Shown here piece after piece: positions 38,624 through 50,077 of a DNA stretch of 64,000 nt. Source of the stretch: Litomosoides sigmodontis (Eukaryota > Nematoda > Chromadorea > Rhabditida > Onchocercidae); NCBI GenBank assembly GCA_963070105.1, contig OY718803.1:4756507-4820506 (forward strand), given 5' to 3'. Each line of letters begins with the position of its first letter. The first letter of the stretch is position 1. The notes under the pieces are model-generated. The model made no database searches and was not told the DNA's origin. It saw nothing but the letters and a program-made list of their open reading frames with translations. Both the position numbers and the translations under genes were made by a program.

Positions 38624-41600
38624 ATGTTGACGAGCGCAATGAAGACGTTGAAGCTGTTATGCATTCTCATTTCAAAGGTGTATTACTTCCTCGTTTGTCA
38701 TCTCTTCACTTTTATTTATCATTTCTTGTCGAGAGAAATGATTGGTGCACCGCAAAACAAACTCCTCACAATCAGCGCCACACGAGCCGCTGAAATGATA
38801 CGAAATCGAGAGGTAACAAAGACTTGAAATAGTTGAAGCTCTTCGTATCATAATGGCAAGTAACTGCAAGACATTATGATGTTACTAATTGGGCCCCACT
38901 CCAGTTAAAACTAATCCGCAATGGTTTGTTTGGTCTGCCTTCATATCCATCGCACTACTTAAATCTGAGAATTAAGGGCGATTGTGGTAATAGTCGATTA
39001 CATTCCTTACTTGGTTAATATGGAAATCTTATTTTTCTTCCAAGCGAATTTGAAATGTATTGTATGATAGAGAATGATGGACGTATTAAACATTAGGATT
39101 AAGTTATAAAGCTTAGCGCACTATGTAGACTCATGATTATGTAGATTTCAGGATTATGAAATGCTTTTATTCTTTCTGTAAGGCAGAGATTGAAATCGTT
39201 GTCGAACTGAGCCAACGTAACATGCAAAGCAGTTAAAGTTTTTGACTTGCTTCACGATTTTGCAAGTCAAAATAAATATTGGCATGTTTAGATAACAAGC
39301 CTTAGCTTAGTTGAAGCCTATGTCAGGCGCATCAAGGAGGTGAATGGGACAATTAATGCGGTGGTTCAGACGAACTTTAAGAAAGCATTGACAGAGGCGC
39401 AGCAAATTGATGAAATGTTGGAAAGCCTTGATACAGATAGCGAGAAGTTCAAAAATGTACTTTTTTATGTTATTTCTTTTATTTATGGTTGTTGACTGCT
39501 GTTAAGATGAAATGCCAACAAGTTGTGCTCTTACAGTTCGTACATTTAGGTTCATACATTACACATTATGTTTGTATTGTTAACATTCCGAATGATACAC
39601 TAAGTGAGATGTTTAACTTCCTCGTTAATCTTTTTTTATTCAATCTATTCCGCACAAGTTTAGCTAAAGAATTTCCTCGGTTTCAAAAACTTTCTTTTCC
39701 TTCAGACATGATATGTCAATTGTTTTTAGCTTGGCGTAAGTAAGCCATTGCTTGGTGTGCCATTTACCTTGAAAGATTCAATTGAAGCCGATGGTTTGTG
39801 CTGCACTATTGGAATATCATATCGGAAAAAGTCCGTAAGTAGCAAAGATGCAACCGTAGTACAAAGGTTCCTCTAGTTTAATAATTACCTGAAACTCTTG
39901 TTATTAGGTTTCACTTTGAGTAGCCCATACATTTTATCTGTAATTTACTATTTCATGCTGTCCTTGCATCATTTAAACAGCATAAAGAAGGACGATGTGA
40001 CATGATTTCAGTCGTCTTATGCACTATTTTCTGCCTAATTCTCTTTGATATATTTTAAACTTTCTCTACTTATCTTTGCAGGATGAAAAACGCCGGTGCA
40101 ATTCTTCTTGCGGTAACTAATGTTCCAGAGGTATGCATGTGGTGGGAATCAGCGAATGTTGTCTATGGTCGTACGAGAAATCCGTATGACAGCAGACGAA
40201 TTTCTGGTGGTAGCAGCGGTGGCGAAGCTGCGCTAATTTCCTCTGCGGGTTCAGTAATTGGGATTGGCAGCGATATTGCCGGTTCAATTCGTATTCCTTG
40301 TTATTTTAATGGAGTTTTCGGTCTCAAACCGACTCCTGGTGTGTTATTCATTGTTCTTTATTTTATGGTATTAAAAAAATGTTTTGCAGGATCGAACTAT
40401 TTTATAAGATATCAGGCCAATGTGGTTAAATAGCATTCAGTCATGCACAGTTTTGTGCCTTCTGTGTTGTATGACCGGATACAAAAGTAATTAAACAATT
40501 TTTAAGATTCAAGAACGTTTACATGGATTCTGAAGGGTCTGGATTATATTTAGGTATAATACCATTGGAAGGACATTTGCCACATCTGAATGGATATCGT
40601 GCCACGAAAATGCTACTCATTGGTCCTATTTCTCGTTATGCAGAGGATTTGTCAATTTTGCTGAGAGTATGTTTCACATTTCGTGACAACATGTGATAGT
40701 TTTGCTTTCCTGACATTTTAAAATTTACCTTCTGTTTTTTAGTAAATGCACTGTTTTAATGATTTTACATACAGGTCTTTGCGGGGAATGAAGGTACAAA
40801 TTTGTTACATTTGGATACTCCGTGTAATATGAAGAAAATGCGCGTTTTTTATATGGAAGGCCTGAAGACGCCATTAGTGCAAGACATGAGTGAAGAATCT
40901 TTGCAAACTTTGAAGAAAGAAAGTTATAATGATTGAATTAAAAATACTTACTTTTCATTGTGAGCAAAAAGGTTTGCATATCTATATAGGGAAAGGAAAT
41001 TTTTTTTTGCAAAACGCACATTTTATTTGTTTATATATCGTAAACGTTTTTGTTATGTTAGGTAATTTTTATCTCTGCTTTAATTTTAGCGTTTCTCTTA
41101 AGATCTTTTTAAAACGGATGCAGTAGTATTTTATCGTTTGTTTTCAGGCGGTTTGCTATTTTGAAGTTAAATATGATCTATGCGCTACTCGTATAGATCC
41201 ACCACTTGCTCATTACGCACTTGAGTTTTTCCTAACAAGCATGGATGTTGAAAATACTCCGAAATTTGCGATGTGTATGACCGATTTGAAGGTAAATCTT
41301 GTTTTTTTTCCTACCTTTTAAATCCTTTGTTATTCTTCCATTTTAAATGAACTATACAACTTTGATCTATCCCATTCTAGTAATGCCATTCCTAAATCAT
41401 ATCGGGTATTTTCCTAAAATATGGTCTGTTTATGTTAGGGAATAAGTTAGACGATTTGAATTTTAAAATTATGGAATTTCTGAAAAACCTTGTTTTCCTT
41501 TATCTATTTTGAATTCATTCCATTTTTAGGCCAATATAAATTGTTTCGTTGAATTATTCAAGTGGCTAGTGGGCAAATCAGTACATACATTACCAGCTAT

Positions 41601-42102
41601 TATTACTGGAATTGTGGACGAGCATTTTACACCATTTAATGAAGAACAGAAACAAAAAGTAGCTTTGCCATAAACTTAATTCTTCATTATAGCTGATCAT
41701 TGCGAAAGTCATTTTTTGAAGTTATACTAAAGCTTATTAAAGTAGGGATGAAATGAATTACTCCGTATGTAATACTGGTTCTTGCAGTTGAGGAGACAAC
41801 GAGATCGCCTAAGTCGAGAGGTTAAAGAACTTTTGTCAGATAATGGTATCATACTCTTCCCATCGTTCCCTACTGAGGCACCTTATCATCATCAACCGCT
41901 TTTCACTCCGTTAAATTTTGCTTATACGGCTTTGTGGAATACGTTGGCTCTTCCGGTTGTACAGTGCCCAATGGGTTTGAACAGTCATGATATTCCGCTT
42001 GGTGTACAAGCTATCGGTTCGCCAGGATCTGATTCTTTGTTGATAGCAGTGGCTCAGGATTTGGAGAAAGGATTTGGTGGCTGGAAACCTATGAATGCTT
42101 AA
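38624..42102 (+). CDS. Fatty-acid amide hydrolase, FAAH2-type
   Basis: Amidase-signature serine hydrolase that degrades N-acylethanolamines and related lipid amides, membrane-bound through an N-terminal helix (about residues 7-33 here). Nine exons sum to 530 residues (human FAAH2 is 532): 38624-38812, 39292-39456, 39730-39866, 40082-40338, 40554-40666, 40775-40918, 41148-41291, 41530-41658, 41788-42102. The Ser-Ser-Lys triad is intact with FAAH spacing: Lys133 in 'GVPFTLKD', Ser208 in 'ISGGSSGGEAAL' and nucleophile Ser232 in 'GSDIAGSIRIP'. The C-terminal 'LNFAYTALWNTLALPVVQCP' and 'AVAQDLEKGFGGW' match FAAH2. Start: ATG after 'attcgtag'. The junction 40918/41148 preserves frame only with a GA donor (see findings). 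C. elegans has several paralogues, so no single symbol is given. Confidence 0.94.
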
Positions 42103-42816
42103 TATATTTTATCACATTTTCGAATCATTTTTGTCAGTGGGATAATTTATTACGGAATCAGTGCATTTTGAAACGATGTCAGCATATGTTAAAGTAATCT
42201 TCGAAAGCGAGCTCATTTCTTTTTGTTTTGAAATTACGGTTTTACTTTGGTTAATGATCATTCCTTGGTGAAACATAACTGTCCAACATGCAAATTCTTT
42301 TCCACGAAGTGGAGAGTTTAAAATTAAAAACTTGTTTTTTGTAGTATTACATTTTGTGATAGTATTATGGCCTTTTATCTTCATATCATCTGTCGTTCCA
42401 ACATTTTCCTTCTAAATGTCGAATTTTTCTCTTTTCTACGTCCCTAATACTCTTGCAAAAAATGAATTAGACCTTGATATTTTTTTATTGGCTACAATTC
42501 ATGTAACCTTTACAATGGGTTTATGTATAGTTTCTTCGTCTATCGACTTGTAACTTTTATTAATTTATTCTGTCAATGTGATACCAGTGATTTTCATGGA
42601 TGTACTAGCATATAGATTTCTGTATTTATCTTGCCATAAAGTTAATTCATGGTTGTTGAAAAGCGGTGTTGAAATACAAAGTGTTTTTCTTTACTAGTTT
42701 GTTAATGTATATGGGAAAAATAAGAAATTTAGTTAAAAACACTCACTTTCTTCTCTGCATTTTTATAGCACTTTACTAATTATTTATTATGCCACAAATA
42801 AAATGCCTCTCGTGCA

Positions 42817-42998
42817 TGAGTGTGCTTCATTGTATTGCTGCTCAAACTGTACAGCAAATGACTTTCTTTCCTATCAATTTAAAGTGGTTTCAAAGAAAGT
42901 CTAAGATTTGAATTAGCGTATGTAAAACAGCTGGACACAACGTTTTTTAAATCCTTTATTCCACTAAACACATTGGAAATGGTTACTGGACAGAGCTT
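42817..42998 (+). repeat. Left arm of a ~180-bp inverted repeat
   Basis: About 182 bp that recur in inverted orientation at 43850-44030, with six mismatches and one 1-base indel by eye (about 96% identical). The arm begins tgagtgtgctt and ends near ggttactggacagagctt. The spacer is 851 bp. No target-site duplication or terminal motif of a known transposon was recognised. Confidence 0.92.
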
Positions 42999-43203
42999 AT
43001 AAAGTTATTCCACATGTACATCTCTCCTAAAGGTCGCATAACGGAATTCTCTTTATTTATGTTGACCTCATTCCCTTTTGGGGTGTTTCCAGATCTAAAC
43101 CTATACAGCTTTGAATTAATCGGAAGGAAGAAGTTGGCGAATACTAAATAGGCATTCAGGCTTTGTTGAAAAACGAATTTCAGATGTAAATTGCTTCTGC
43201 TAG

Positions 43204-45026
43204 GGCGAGCCAACTATGACAGCTGTTTGATGCTGTATGAATTTGCAACCAAAAATGACCTCTTTCAATTAAAGGATAATTGCAAAAAAATATTTAAGGT
43301 AAAATGGAATCAGTTCATTGCCGACGACTTCACGAAAATGTCCGCTTCATTAGTGTATAATCATATCAAGGTAAAGGTAGTCGCTGTTTGTTTTCATTAC
43401 TCATGTCGATTAATAGTTAGTAAGAGGCGATTGAAACAAGTAAAACGATTGTTTTCATTTGTCAGTTTTTACCTCATTTTTCGGTATGTATATTCAATTT
43501 TGGCACTCAATACTAAGTGACTAACTTGATAAATTAAGGAATGAAAGAAGAAACTAGTTTATCATTAATTTTATTTATTATAGACGACATAAATGCTTGC
43601 TTTTACATAATTTAAATAGTTTTTCATCAACTGTTGTAAGCAATTAAAGGAAAAAAACTAACATAAACTTTAGAAGTCCTTTAGCGGAAATGTTGATTTC
43701 AGATCCTTAAGTGTCGTTTCAAATTTCAGCTATTCTGAACATATATTGCATTCAATTATTCTACTAAAGCGAAGCGATATATTAGTTATGTTCTTTATTG
43801 AACATTTTCAAGAAGTATATCGTTTTCTTCTTCCTTGTCTTTCCAACAAAAGCTTTGTCCAGTAACCATTTCCAATTTGTTTAGTGGAATAAAGGATTTA
43901 AAAAACGTTGTGTCCAGCTGTTTTACATACGCTAATTCAAACCTTAGACTTTCTTTGAAACCACTTTAATTGATAGGAAAGAAAGTCATTTGCTGTACAG
44001 TTCGAACAGCAATACAATAAAGCACACTCAATTCTCCATTGTTTATTTTCATATTTTTTTTTCTGTGCAAATCATGAACTGTTAAAGTTGCCTAAATTGT
44101 GCAATGAAGAAATCGATAATGCTTTTCCACTGGAACTGGCTTTGGAATCCAATCAAGTGGAAATTGCAACATCTTTAGTTAATCATGCTGATGTCAATGT
44201 CATTGACTGCAGTGGTAGAACGCTCTGGTGAGGATGCTAATGAAAGGTAGGTTTATTTACTAATAAGAAATTACAGTCCAACTAGTACCAAAAATCCAAT
44301 CATACCAGTTTGTTTATTAGGCATAACCTTCGTGATCGCTGTAATCAGAATTGGCCAGAAATTGCGATTGCAATGATCATCAATCTTTATGAAATATTTC
44401 ATATGGGAAAGTTTGAGGAATTTTACGACATACAACTTCAGATAAACTGGAGCGTGAGCCATGTTGGACTGATGGGCACTCCTGTTTGAAATATGAAGTG
44501 GAAATTTTCTTTAACAATGCAAAAATATCATTGCAGGTATTTTCCATCTCTTTTTCATTTGAGTGCTTCGTAAATTAAAACTTTGTCATATTTTTGTGGG
44601 TCACTACGTATTGCTTTATAATATTCCATTTAGTAATTTCAACTCTTATTCATAGCCTTTAATTTTCGCATTTGCGCACTTTATTACTAATTAACATATG
44701 TATCGTAGAATTTTACTTTTAATCCTGTGCTGAGCGTTAGATCTTATACATAGAACAAAAACGTTAATGTAGTAGAGAATTAAATATTCTTGAGATATTC
44801 AGAATGACGGTTCCTGCAATTCCATTATTTTTACGAACATCAGGTAGTATTATTGTGTCGAATAAATTTTCTAAACTTTGAAATCTTGTGAAATACTTTA
44901 GACATTGTGGACGGTTGGTATGTGCTCGCCGTTCGGAACAAGAAATACCAATACCTATATACGGCATTGAAAAACCAGCTAGAGTTTGTCAAATTTGCTG
45001 TGACATCCTCACCATGAGTGCATAAG
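43204..45026 (+). pseudogene. Rabankyrin-5 (ANKFY1) pseudogene, internally deleted and frameshifted
   Basis: ANKFY1 is an endosomal Rab5 effector of about 1,170 residues with BTB/BACK, some twenty ankyrin repeats and a C-terminal FYVE zinc finger. Only three segments survive, in order: end of BACK at 43204-43370 ('ADDFTKMSASLVYNHIK', human 'KEDFEQMSASLLYKMIK'); first ankyrin segment at 44088-44227 ('ATSLVNHADVNVIDCSGRTL'); and the FYVE exons, about 44442-44535 and 44902-45026 ('HCRHCGRLVC', 'KPARVCQICCDILT'). Most of the ankyrin array and everything before BACK are missing. In the FYVE part one extra base near 44498 shifts the frame, the second zinc cysteine is Tyr (TAT for TGT) and the sixth is lost (ARRS for HKCS). 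Splice sites are still recognisable, so decay is moderately recent. Inverted-repeat arms flank the BACK exon. Confidence 0.88.
43850..44030 (-). repeat. Right arm of the ~180-bp inverted repeat
   Basis: Reverse complement of 42817-42998. It lies 57 bp upstream of the surviving ankyrin exon, in the place where a short BACK-to-ankyrin linker exon of ANKFY1 should be and is missing. Confidence 0.92.
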
Positions 45027-45755
45027 TAATTTTTTTTCGGATATATTCCTTAAATACTGTACGTATGTATGGGATTTTCGTAGTGATATACATCGGCAGT
45101 TTTTGACTGAATAATGTATTTTGTTTCTCATTTCCTGAAATAGAATAATTCAGTTTCGAATAACGTTTTAATCAGAAATAAATACTTACTTTGATTTGTC
45201 ATGCCATGCAGTGCCTCTTGCCAAAAAAAGGAAACTTTATTTCTTTTTGGAACCGTCTATTCTTCGTTTCGCTGATCTACACAGTGTTATAACCTTAAAA
45301 ATTATGTACTCTTCTTAAAAGAGGATTTGGAGATGAGTGGAAAAGGAGGTTGTTAAGAAAAAATGGCAGCTTGAAAATTATTTCCAACGAGAAAGTGTGT
45401 ACAGCTATTGCTTGAAACGAAATAACAAATAACAAGCTTATGAAGTACTTTCTCATTCGATGTTTAACTGAAGTGAAGAGCGGCTGGAAGACATATGGCT
45501 GATCTGTTCCTCGATTATTGGGTCCGTTCACATTATATTATTATAGTTGTCTGTGATAGAGTGGCGAAAGTAGTACAGAAATTGATTCATGAATTCCTTT
45601 CCGAATTAATATCATAGGAATTTGTAATTTATGGATTTTACCAATAACATGTATTGTGATAAAATATTTGAATAAACATTTTTTTAGAAAAGAGCACAAT
45701 TAGTGCGAGAGAGAGAGAAAGTTAACTTCAGATATGGTATGTAGTGCTGGTTTTC
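45027..45755. other. Intergenic
   Basis: No supported gene. 'aataaa' at about 45175 could be an old poly(A) signal of the ANKFY1 remnant. A short (ga)n run lies near 45709-45719. Confidence 0.4.
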
Positions 45756-46149
45756 ATGCCTATTTCAATTTTGCTCGTGGCACTTTCTATCGCAGCCTAT
45801 ATTTACTTCTTCACATCCTGCACTCTGGTCGATTTTTACAGCGAACCGTTCAATATCTTTCAAACTCAAGATTTATTGGTAAAAGAAAGCTATTTTAGCA
45901 TACATTTGAATGATCACCAGAGAATCTTTAGCAATTTTAGATTTTCAAAATTCTGAAAACTGGAAGAAATTTCGTTCTGTAAGTTGTGGATTTAAGGGTT
46001 CGCATAATGATGGTAGACCGCGATTAATGAGCAGATTTTTAACTGAAAATGAACTGCAGAAAGTATTTACGTTGCCGGAATATACAGCGAGAGGTTTGGA
46101 TCTGACGCTAAGAGAACGTCAATTTTTGAATAAAGCAAGCAAAGTGAGT
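45756..46149 (+). CDS. Doubtful membrane-protein ORFs in two frames
   Basis: One frame from ATG 45756 (MPISILLVALSIAAYIYFF) encodes a membrane helix followed by 'LVDFYSEPFNIFQ'. The overlapping next frame from about 45910 gives a protein-like 'LTENELQKVFTLPEYTARGL' ending at a 'gtgagt' donor at 46150. I found no splice that joins them in phase. A gene fragment, a frameshifted pseudogene or chance are all possible. No family recognised. Confidence 0.22.
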
Positions 46150-47264
46150 TTAGCAGTTAAGCTGTGATATCGCAATACTGAGAAATCCTGAATTAGTTAG
46201 ACGTGGCTAACATCACTTGCTGGATTTATTCCTTTGAGGAGTCCGTAAGAATTTGCAGGTTAATGAAGTTACGGTAGCTGTAAATGAAGGAATGAGTGAA
46301 TGATGAGGAATGATAACTGTTTCAACACTTAGTTTTAGAAAATATTGTTTAGGTTCACTGTGTTAGATCGGATGAAAAAGTGGCAGAAGACTATTTGAAT
46401 TTCATCGATGCTACTAAATTCATTCATTAAGCATAACGAAACTCGACAATACTCTTTGATTAATTGATGCCGCGTTGCTTGAAATTAATTTCTTAATAAA
46501 ATATATGTTGCAATGTGTGAGCTACGCATAATGTAGTAGAAGAGCCTTAACATCTGACTGAGGCCATGGAGAAGATGCGGCCAAGTTCCGTTTGATATAT
46601 CATATATAATGTCCAACAGATTAAGCAAACGCTCGCTACTGCAGGCAGGTACATTCAGATGAAACAAAATCTATGTGTACGTTCACCTGAAAATCCACTT
46701 ACGTCCACTTCCGCCAATGTTACCTTCAAATCTAAACAGCTAGACATGCAAATAGTCAGAAGGCGGTTGTTTCACTTGTGAATTCCTTCAACTTCATCCT
46801 TCCTCCATTTTCACTATTCCTACCTACATCTATATCCATATCTCTCCCTACACGTAGAGTACGTGTGTAAGCTAACGGATTACGTGCAATATGGGAGCAG
46901 CAAGTGAAGACAATTACAAGTGTTGCCATTTGGGAGAGCGTGTGAAAGGAAGGGCTGGGAATCTCCTGCTTTGATGCTCCTCCATTCATTGGCGATCAAT
47001 TGATTTACCACCACAAACGTTCGTTCTGTGGAGAGACTAAATTGTTGTAGATGTCTCGATGAAGTTGTCTCGGATAGACTCTTCCTGGATTTCAAGTATT
47101 TTCTTGAGGGGTATACCTAATGCGTAGGACAGGACTGTTGCATGTGTCCGCGTGGATACGCTTTCGCTTAGTTTTTCTGGCTCACTGGTAGGATTCTATG
47201 TTCATAACAGGTGATCAACTAAATTTGGAGCACTTTAGAGAGAGAGAAAAGGAAAATACTCGAA
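46150..47264. other. Intergenic region upstream of innexin
   Basis: No ORF with splice context. Minus-strand frames at 46485-47095 have no recognisable family. A short 'agagagagagaaaa' run lies just before the innexin ATG. Confidence 0.5.
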
Positions 47265-50077
47265 ATGTTCGTATGGCCTGAACAAATAGCGAGCAAATTT
47301 CTGGCAGCACATTCCGATTCTACAGATGACTTTGTGGATCGCCTGAATTACGTGTACACTGTTGGCCTTATCATATTTATGGCAACACTTACAGGCGCAA
47401 AGCAGCATTTCGGTACCGCAATTCAGTGTATGGTACCTACACACTTTCCCGGTTAGCTCTGTGTTTCTTTGGCATACTCTTAAAACTTCTCCAAATGTAA
47501 ATTGCTGGATAACAAACGGTATTTTAATTTGTGTTTGCTATTTTTTTAAGTCGAAGCTGTTATACCATTTTCAATAGGCTTTTAAGTATAGCGCAAACAT
47601 TTGCTTTGAGTTAAAGCAGCGAGAATGAAATAAAAATTAGAAATAAAATAAAAAACGAAGTGATAAATCATATTACTAAAGAATGCATTCATGAAAAAAG
47701 ACGTGTTTATTCGGATAAAACACCGAGTGTTGCGAGCATCCATAGAAATAGCAATAATAGGACTGTTGTTTGCTTGTTTTTGTTGTTTGCATATCAGTCA
47801 TACTATGTTGTGTTGTGGACTTTCTCCACACTTAATATTTTAAATCGTTAATTTAGATACGTGGGTTGGTTATGTGCAAGATTACTGCTTTGTTAGCAAC
47901 ACATATATGGCAAATGCAAGCAGAATTATAGTGAAAGGTGAAGCGACGGATGTTTACAAAGAAGAAATTGTCTATTATCAGGTGGATTTTTTCAATTCAA
48001 TTAGATTTTGAAAGAGATAGAATGAGTTAAATATGAACTGCACATCATATGAAACTCAACTATATTGAGGAAACCGATAAAATTGTGTGATAATTGCACG
48101 CATTGACGCCAACATTGAAGAAATTTTGTGTTGCAGTGGGTGCCTTATGTATTGTTGCTGCAGGCTTTGCTTTGCTATTTACCAAAATTTATATGGAACA
48201 TTATTATAATAACGTACGGTGAGTGACATTGGCTTTTCATTATTGTTGTCAAAGTTTAATGAAATAGCTGCGATTCAGAAAAGCTTGTCTTGTTCTTTTC
48301 AATTATAACCTCATAATTTCTTGTATTCGATTCGAGGTACAATTCAGAGGCTTAAATCAAACATATGTAAAATACAATAACTCTGAGAAAATAATCAGGT
48401 TTGAATACTGCTTGTTCGATTATTTAATTGCTACTCAAGTAAATAATTAACGGCATAGATTTCGATATGCGTTCTGTTGTGGAAGAAGCAATGAAAATAC
48501 CATCTATTACGGCATCATCAGTTCGTCAGAAGCAGCTCAGGAGAGTGGCTAAATTTGCCGTTGGATATATAAAGTATAAACAGAAGAGGTATAGTTGATT
48601 TTGAAAATAATTGAGGTGTAGTTGATTCTGAAAATAATTAAGTTAGCTCAACCATAACTTATCCGATGTGCGTTAAAACCATCGTCTTATGCAGAAGGGA
48701 ACTTGTAGTATTTTAAAGCTTACAGCATAAGCATTCAATGTAAAATAAGGCATGTCATAACACATTGCTGCAAACGGCATCGCTGACAGCCATCATTATG
48801 TCTTTAAAACTTATAGTTTCTATCTGTTGTTTTTTAAGACGGACTTTTCAATGCTGTTCGGCATATCACTTTTATGTGCTCGTGAAATGGTTTTATTTTG
48901 GCAGTTGCTTATGTCAAGTTTTACTCATAAATAATTTCGTAGGTGATGGTCATTTTCTATGGGGTTACCGTGTAAGTTCCAGTTCCCTACTTTTCATTAG
49001 TTTTCTTGTATTTTTACTGGAATTAAGAAGTTTTGAAAGATGTGTAGAGTAATCGTTTCTTTATTAATGTCATCCAATTTCTAATATATTTCAGTTTATG
49101 GAGGAAATCCTTAAAGGAAACGACTGGAAGACATCAGGAATATTTCCACGGGTGACATTATGCGATGTCAAAATTGCTGTATGGTTATTAGGCCTTTTTG
49201 TAACATTTCTTTTTAAATCTTTTCTACTATGGAATCAATAGTTTTCAGTCCAGAGACCTTGTTTTCTTGGAGGCAGGGTATGCCCCCCAAGAAAAAGTTT
49301 AGTTGAACTTACGTGCATTTAAGCATGGATTGAAAAAAGGTTATGTTAGTTATGTTTAGCGAATATATTGGATTTTACTTACGTAATAATGATTTTGAAA
49401 ATTTCAGCAAATTGGTCAAATAAATGCTCATACTATGCAATGTGTCCTTATGATTAACGTGTTAAATGAAAAATTATACTTAGCACTTTGGTTCTGGCTT
49501 TCACTGCTGGTGTTGATTGATGCAATGAGTGCAATAAATTCTATGCTAATTTTGCTTTGTCCTTATCTACACTATACATGTGTGTTATCTCTACTTCAGG
49601 TATTTCCGTTTTCTCAAATTTTCTGAAACCTTATATTTTATAATTGAACTAAAAACATGGATTACTTTGGCACTTTGCTGTAATTTTTTCATCTTGGGAC
49701 ACTTAGACTAATGGTAGCTACATTGATGCGAAAGTGAAACGATCTTTATTGAATTTTGCTGAAAATGTTCTCCGCCTCGATGGAATATTGCTGCTATCGT
49801 TTATAAAGAACCATGTAAATGGATTAATTACAAGTGACCTCACACGTGAAATTTGGTTTATTATGGACGGATGTGACAGGTTTTTGTATTAATTGTTTTT
49901 ATAGGCTTTCAGAACATATTTTGAGCGAAGTCACTAAAATTAAAAATTTTTTAAATTACTATTCACTAATTCTTTTTTTAACCTAAAATTCGCTTTAATG
50001 AGTGCAGTTCTTTAGACAAGTTTGCGAAAACTGAAGACCAGTTGTGCAAAGAAGCACCGTACGGGTATTGGAATTAG
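47265..50077 (+). CDS. Innexin gap-junction protein
   Basis: Innexins form invertebrate gap junctions and hemichannels from four-helix subunits. Nine exons in phase give 391 residues: 47265-47451, 47857-47981, 48137-48218, 48459-48588, 48839-48971, 49095-49178, 49408-49599, 49707-49879, 50008-50077. The N-terminal block 'DRLNYVYTVGLIIFMATLTG' leads into the first helix. Each extracellular loop keeps its two cysteines (QCMVP and DYCFVSNTY; TLCDV and TMQCVLMIN). The signature 'YYQWVPYVLLLQALLCYLP' opens helix 2, and 'SGIFPRVTLCD' and 'NVLNEKLYLALWFW' mark loop 2 and helix 4. The C-terminal tail is short ('CKEAPYGYWN'). Which of the many nematode innexins this is cannot be said. Confidence 0.95.
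48589..48643. repeat. Two-copy direct repeat in innexin intron
   Basis: Two adjacent near-identical copies of about 26 bp (gtatagttgattttgaaaat / gtgtagttgattctgaaaat, each followed by aattgag or aattaag) right at the intron start after exon 48459-48588. The second copy duplicates the splice-donor neighbourhood. Confidence 0.7.

Noticed and set aside
38422..38869. Minus-strand ORFs overlapping the first FAAH exon, considered as ectodomain exons of the 38175 gene.
   Set aside because: No donor/acceptor pair joined them in phase to the membrane exon, and the plus strand there encodes FAAH.
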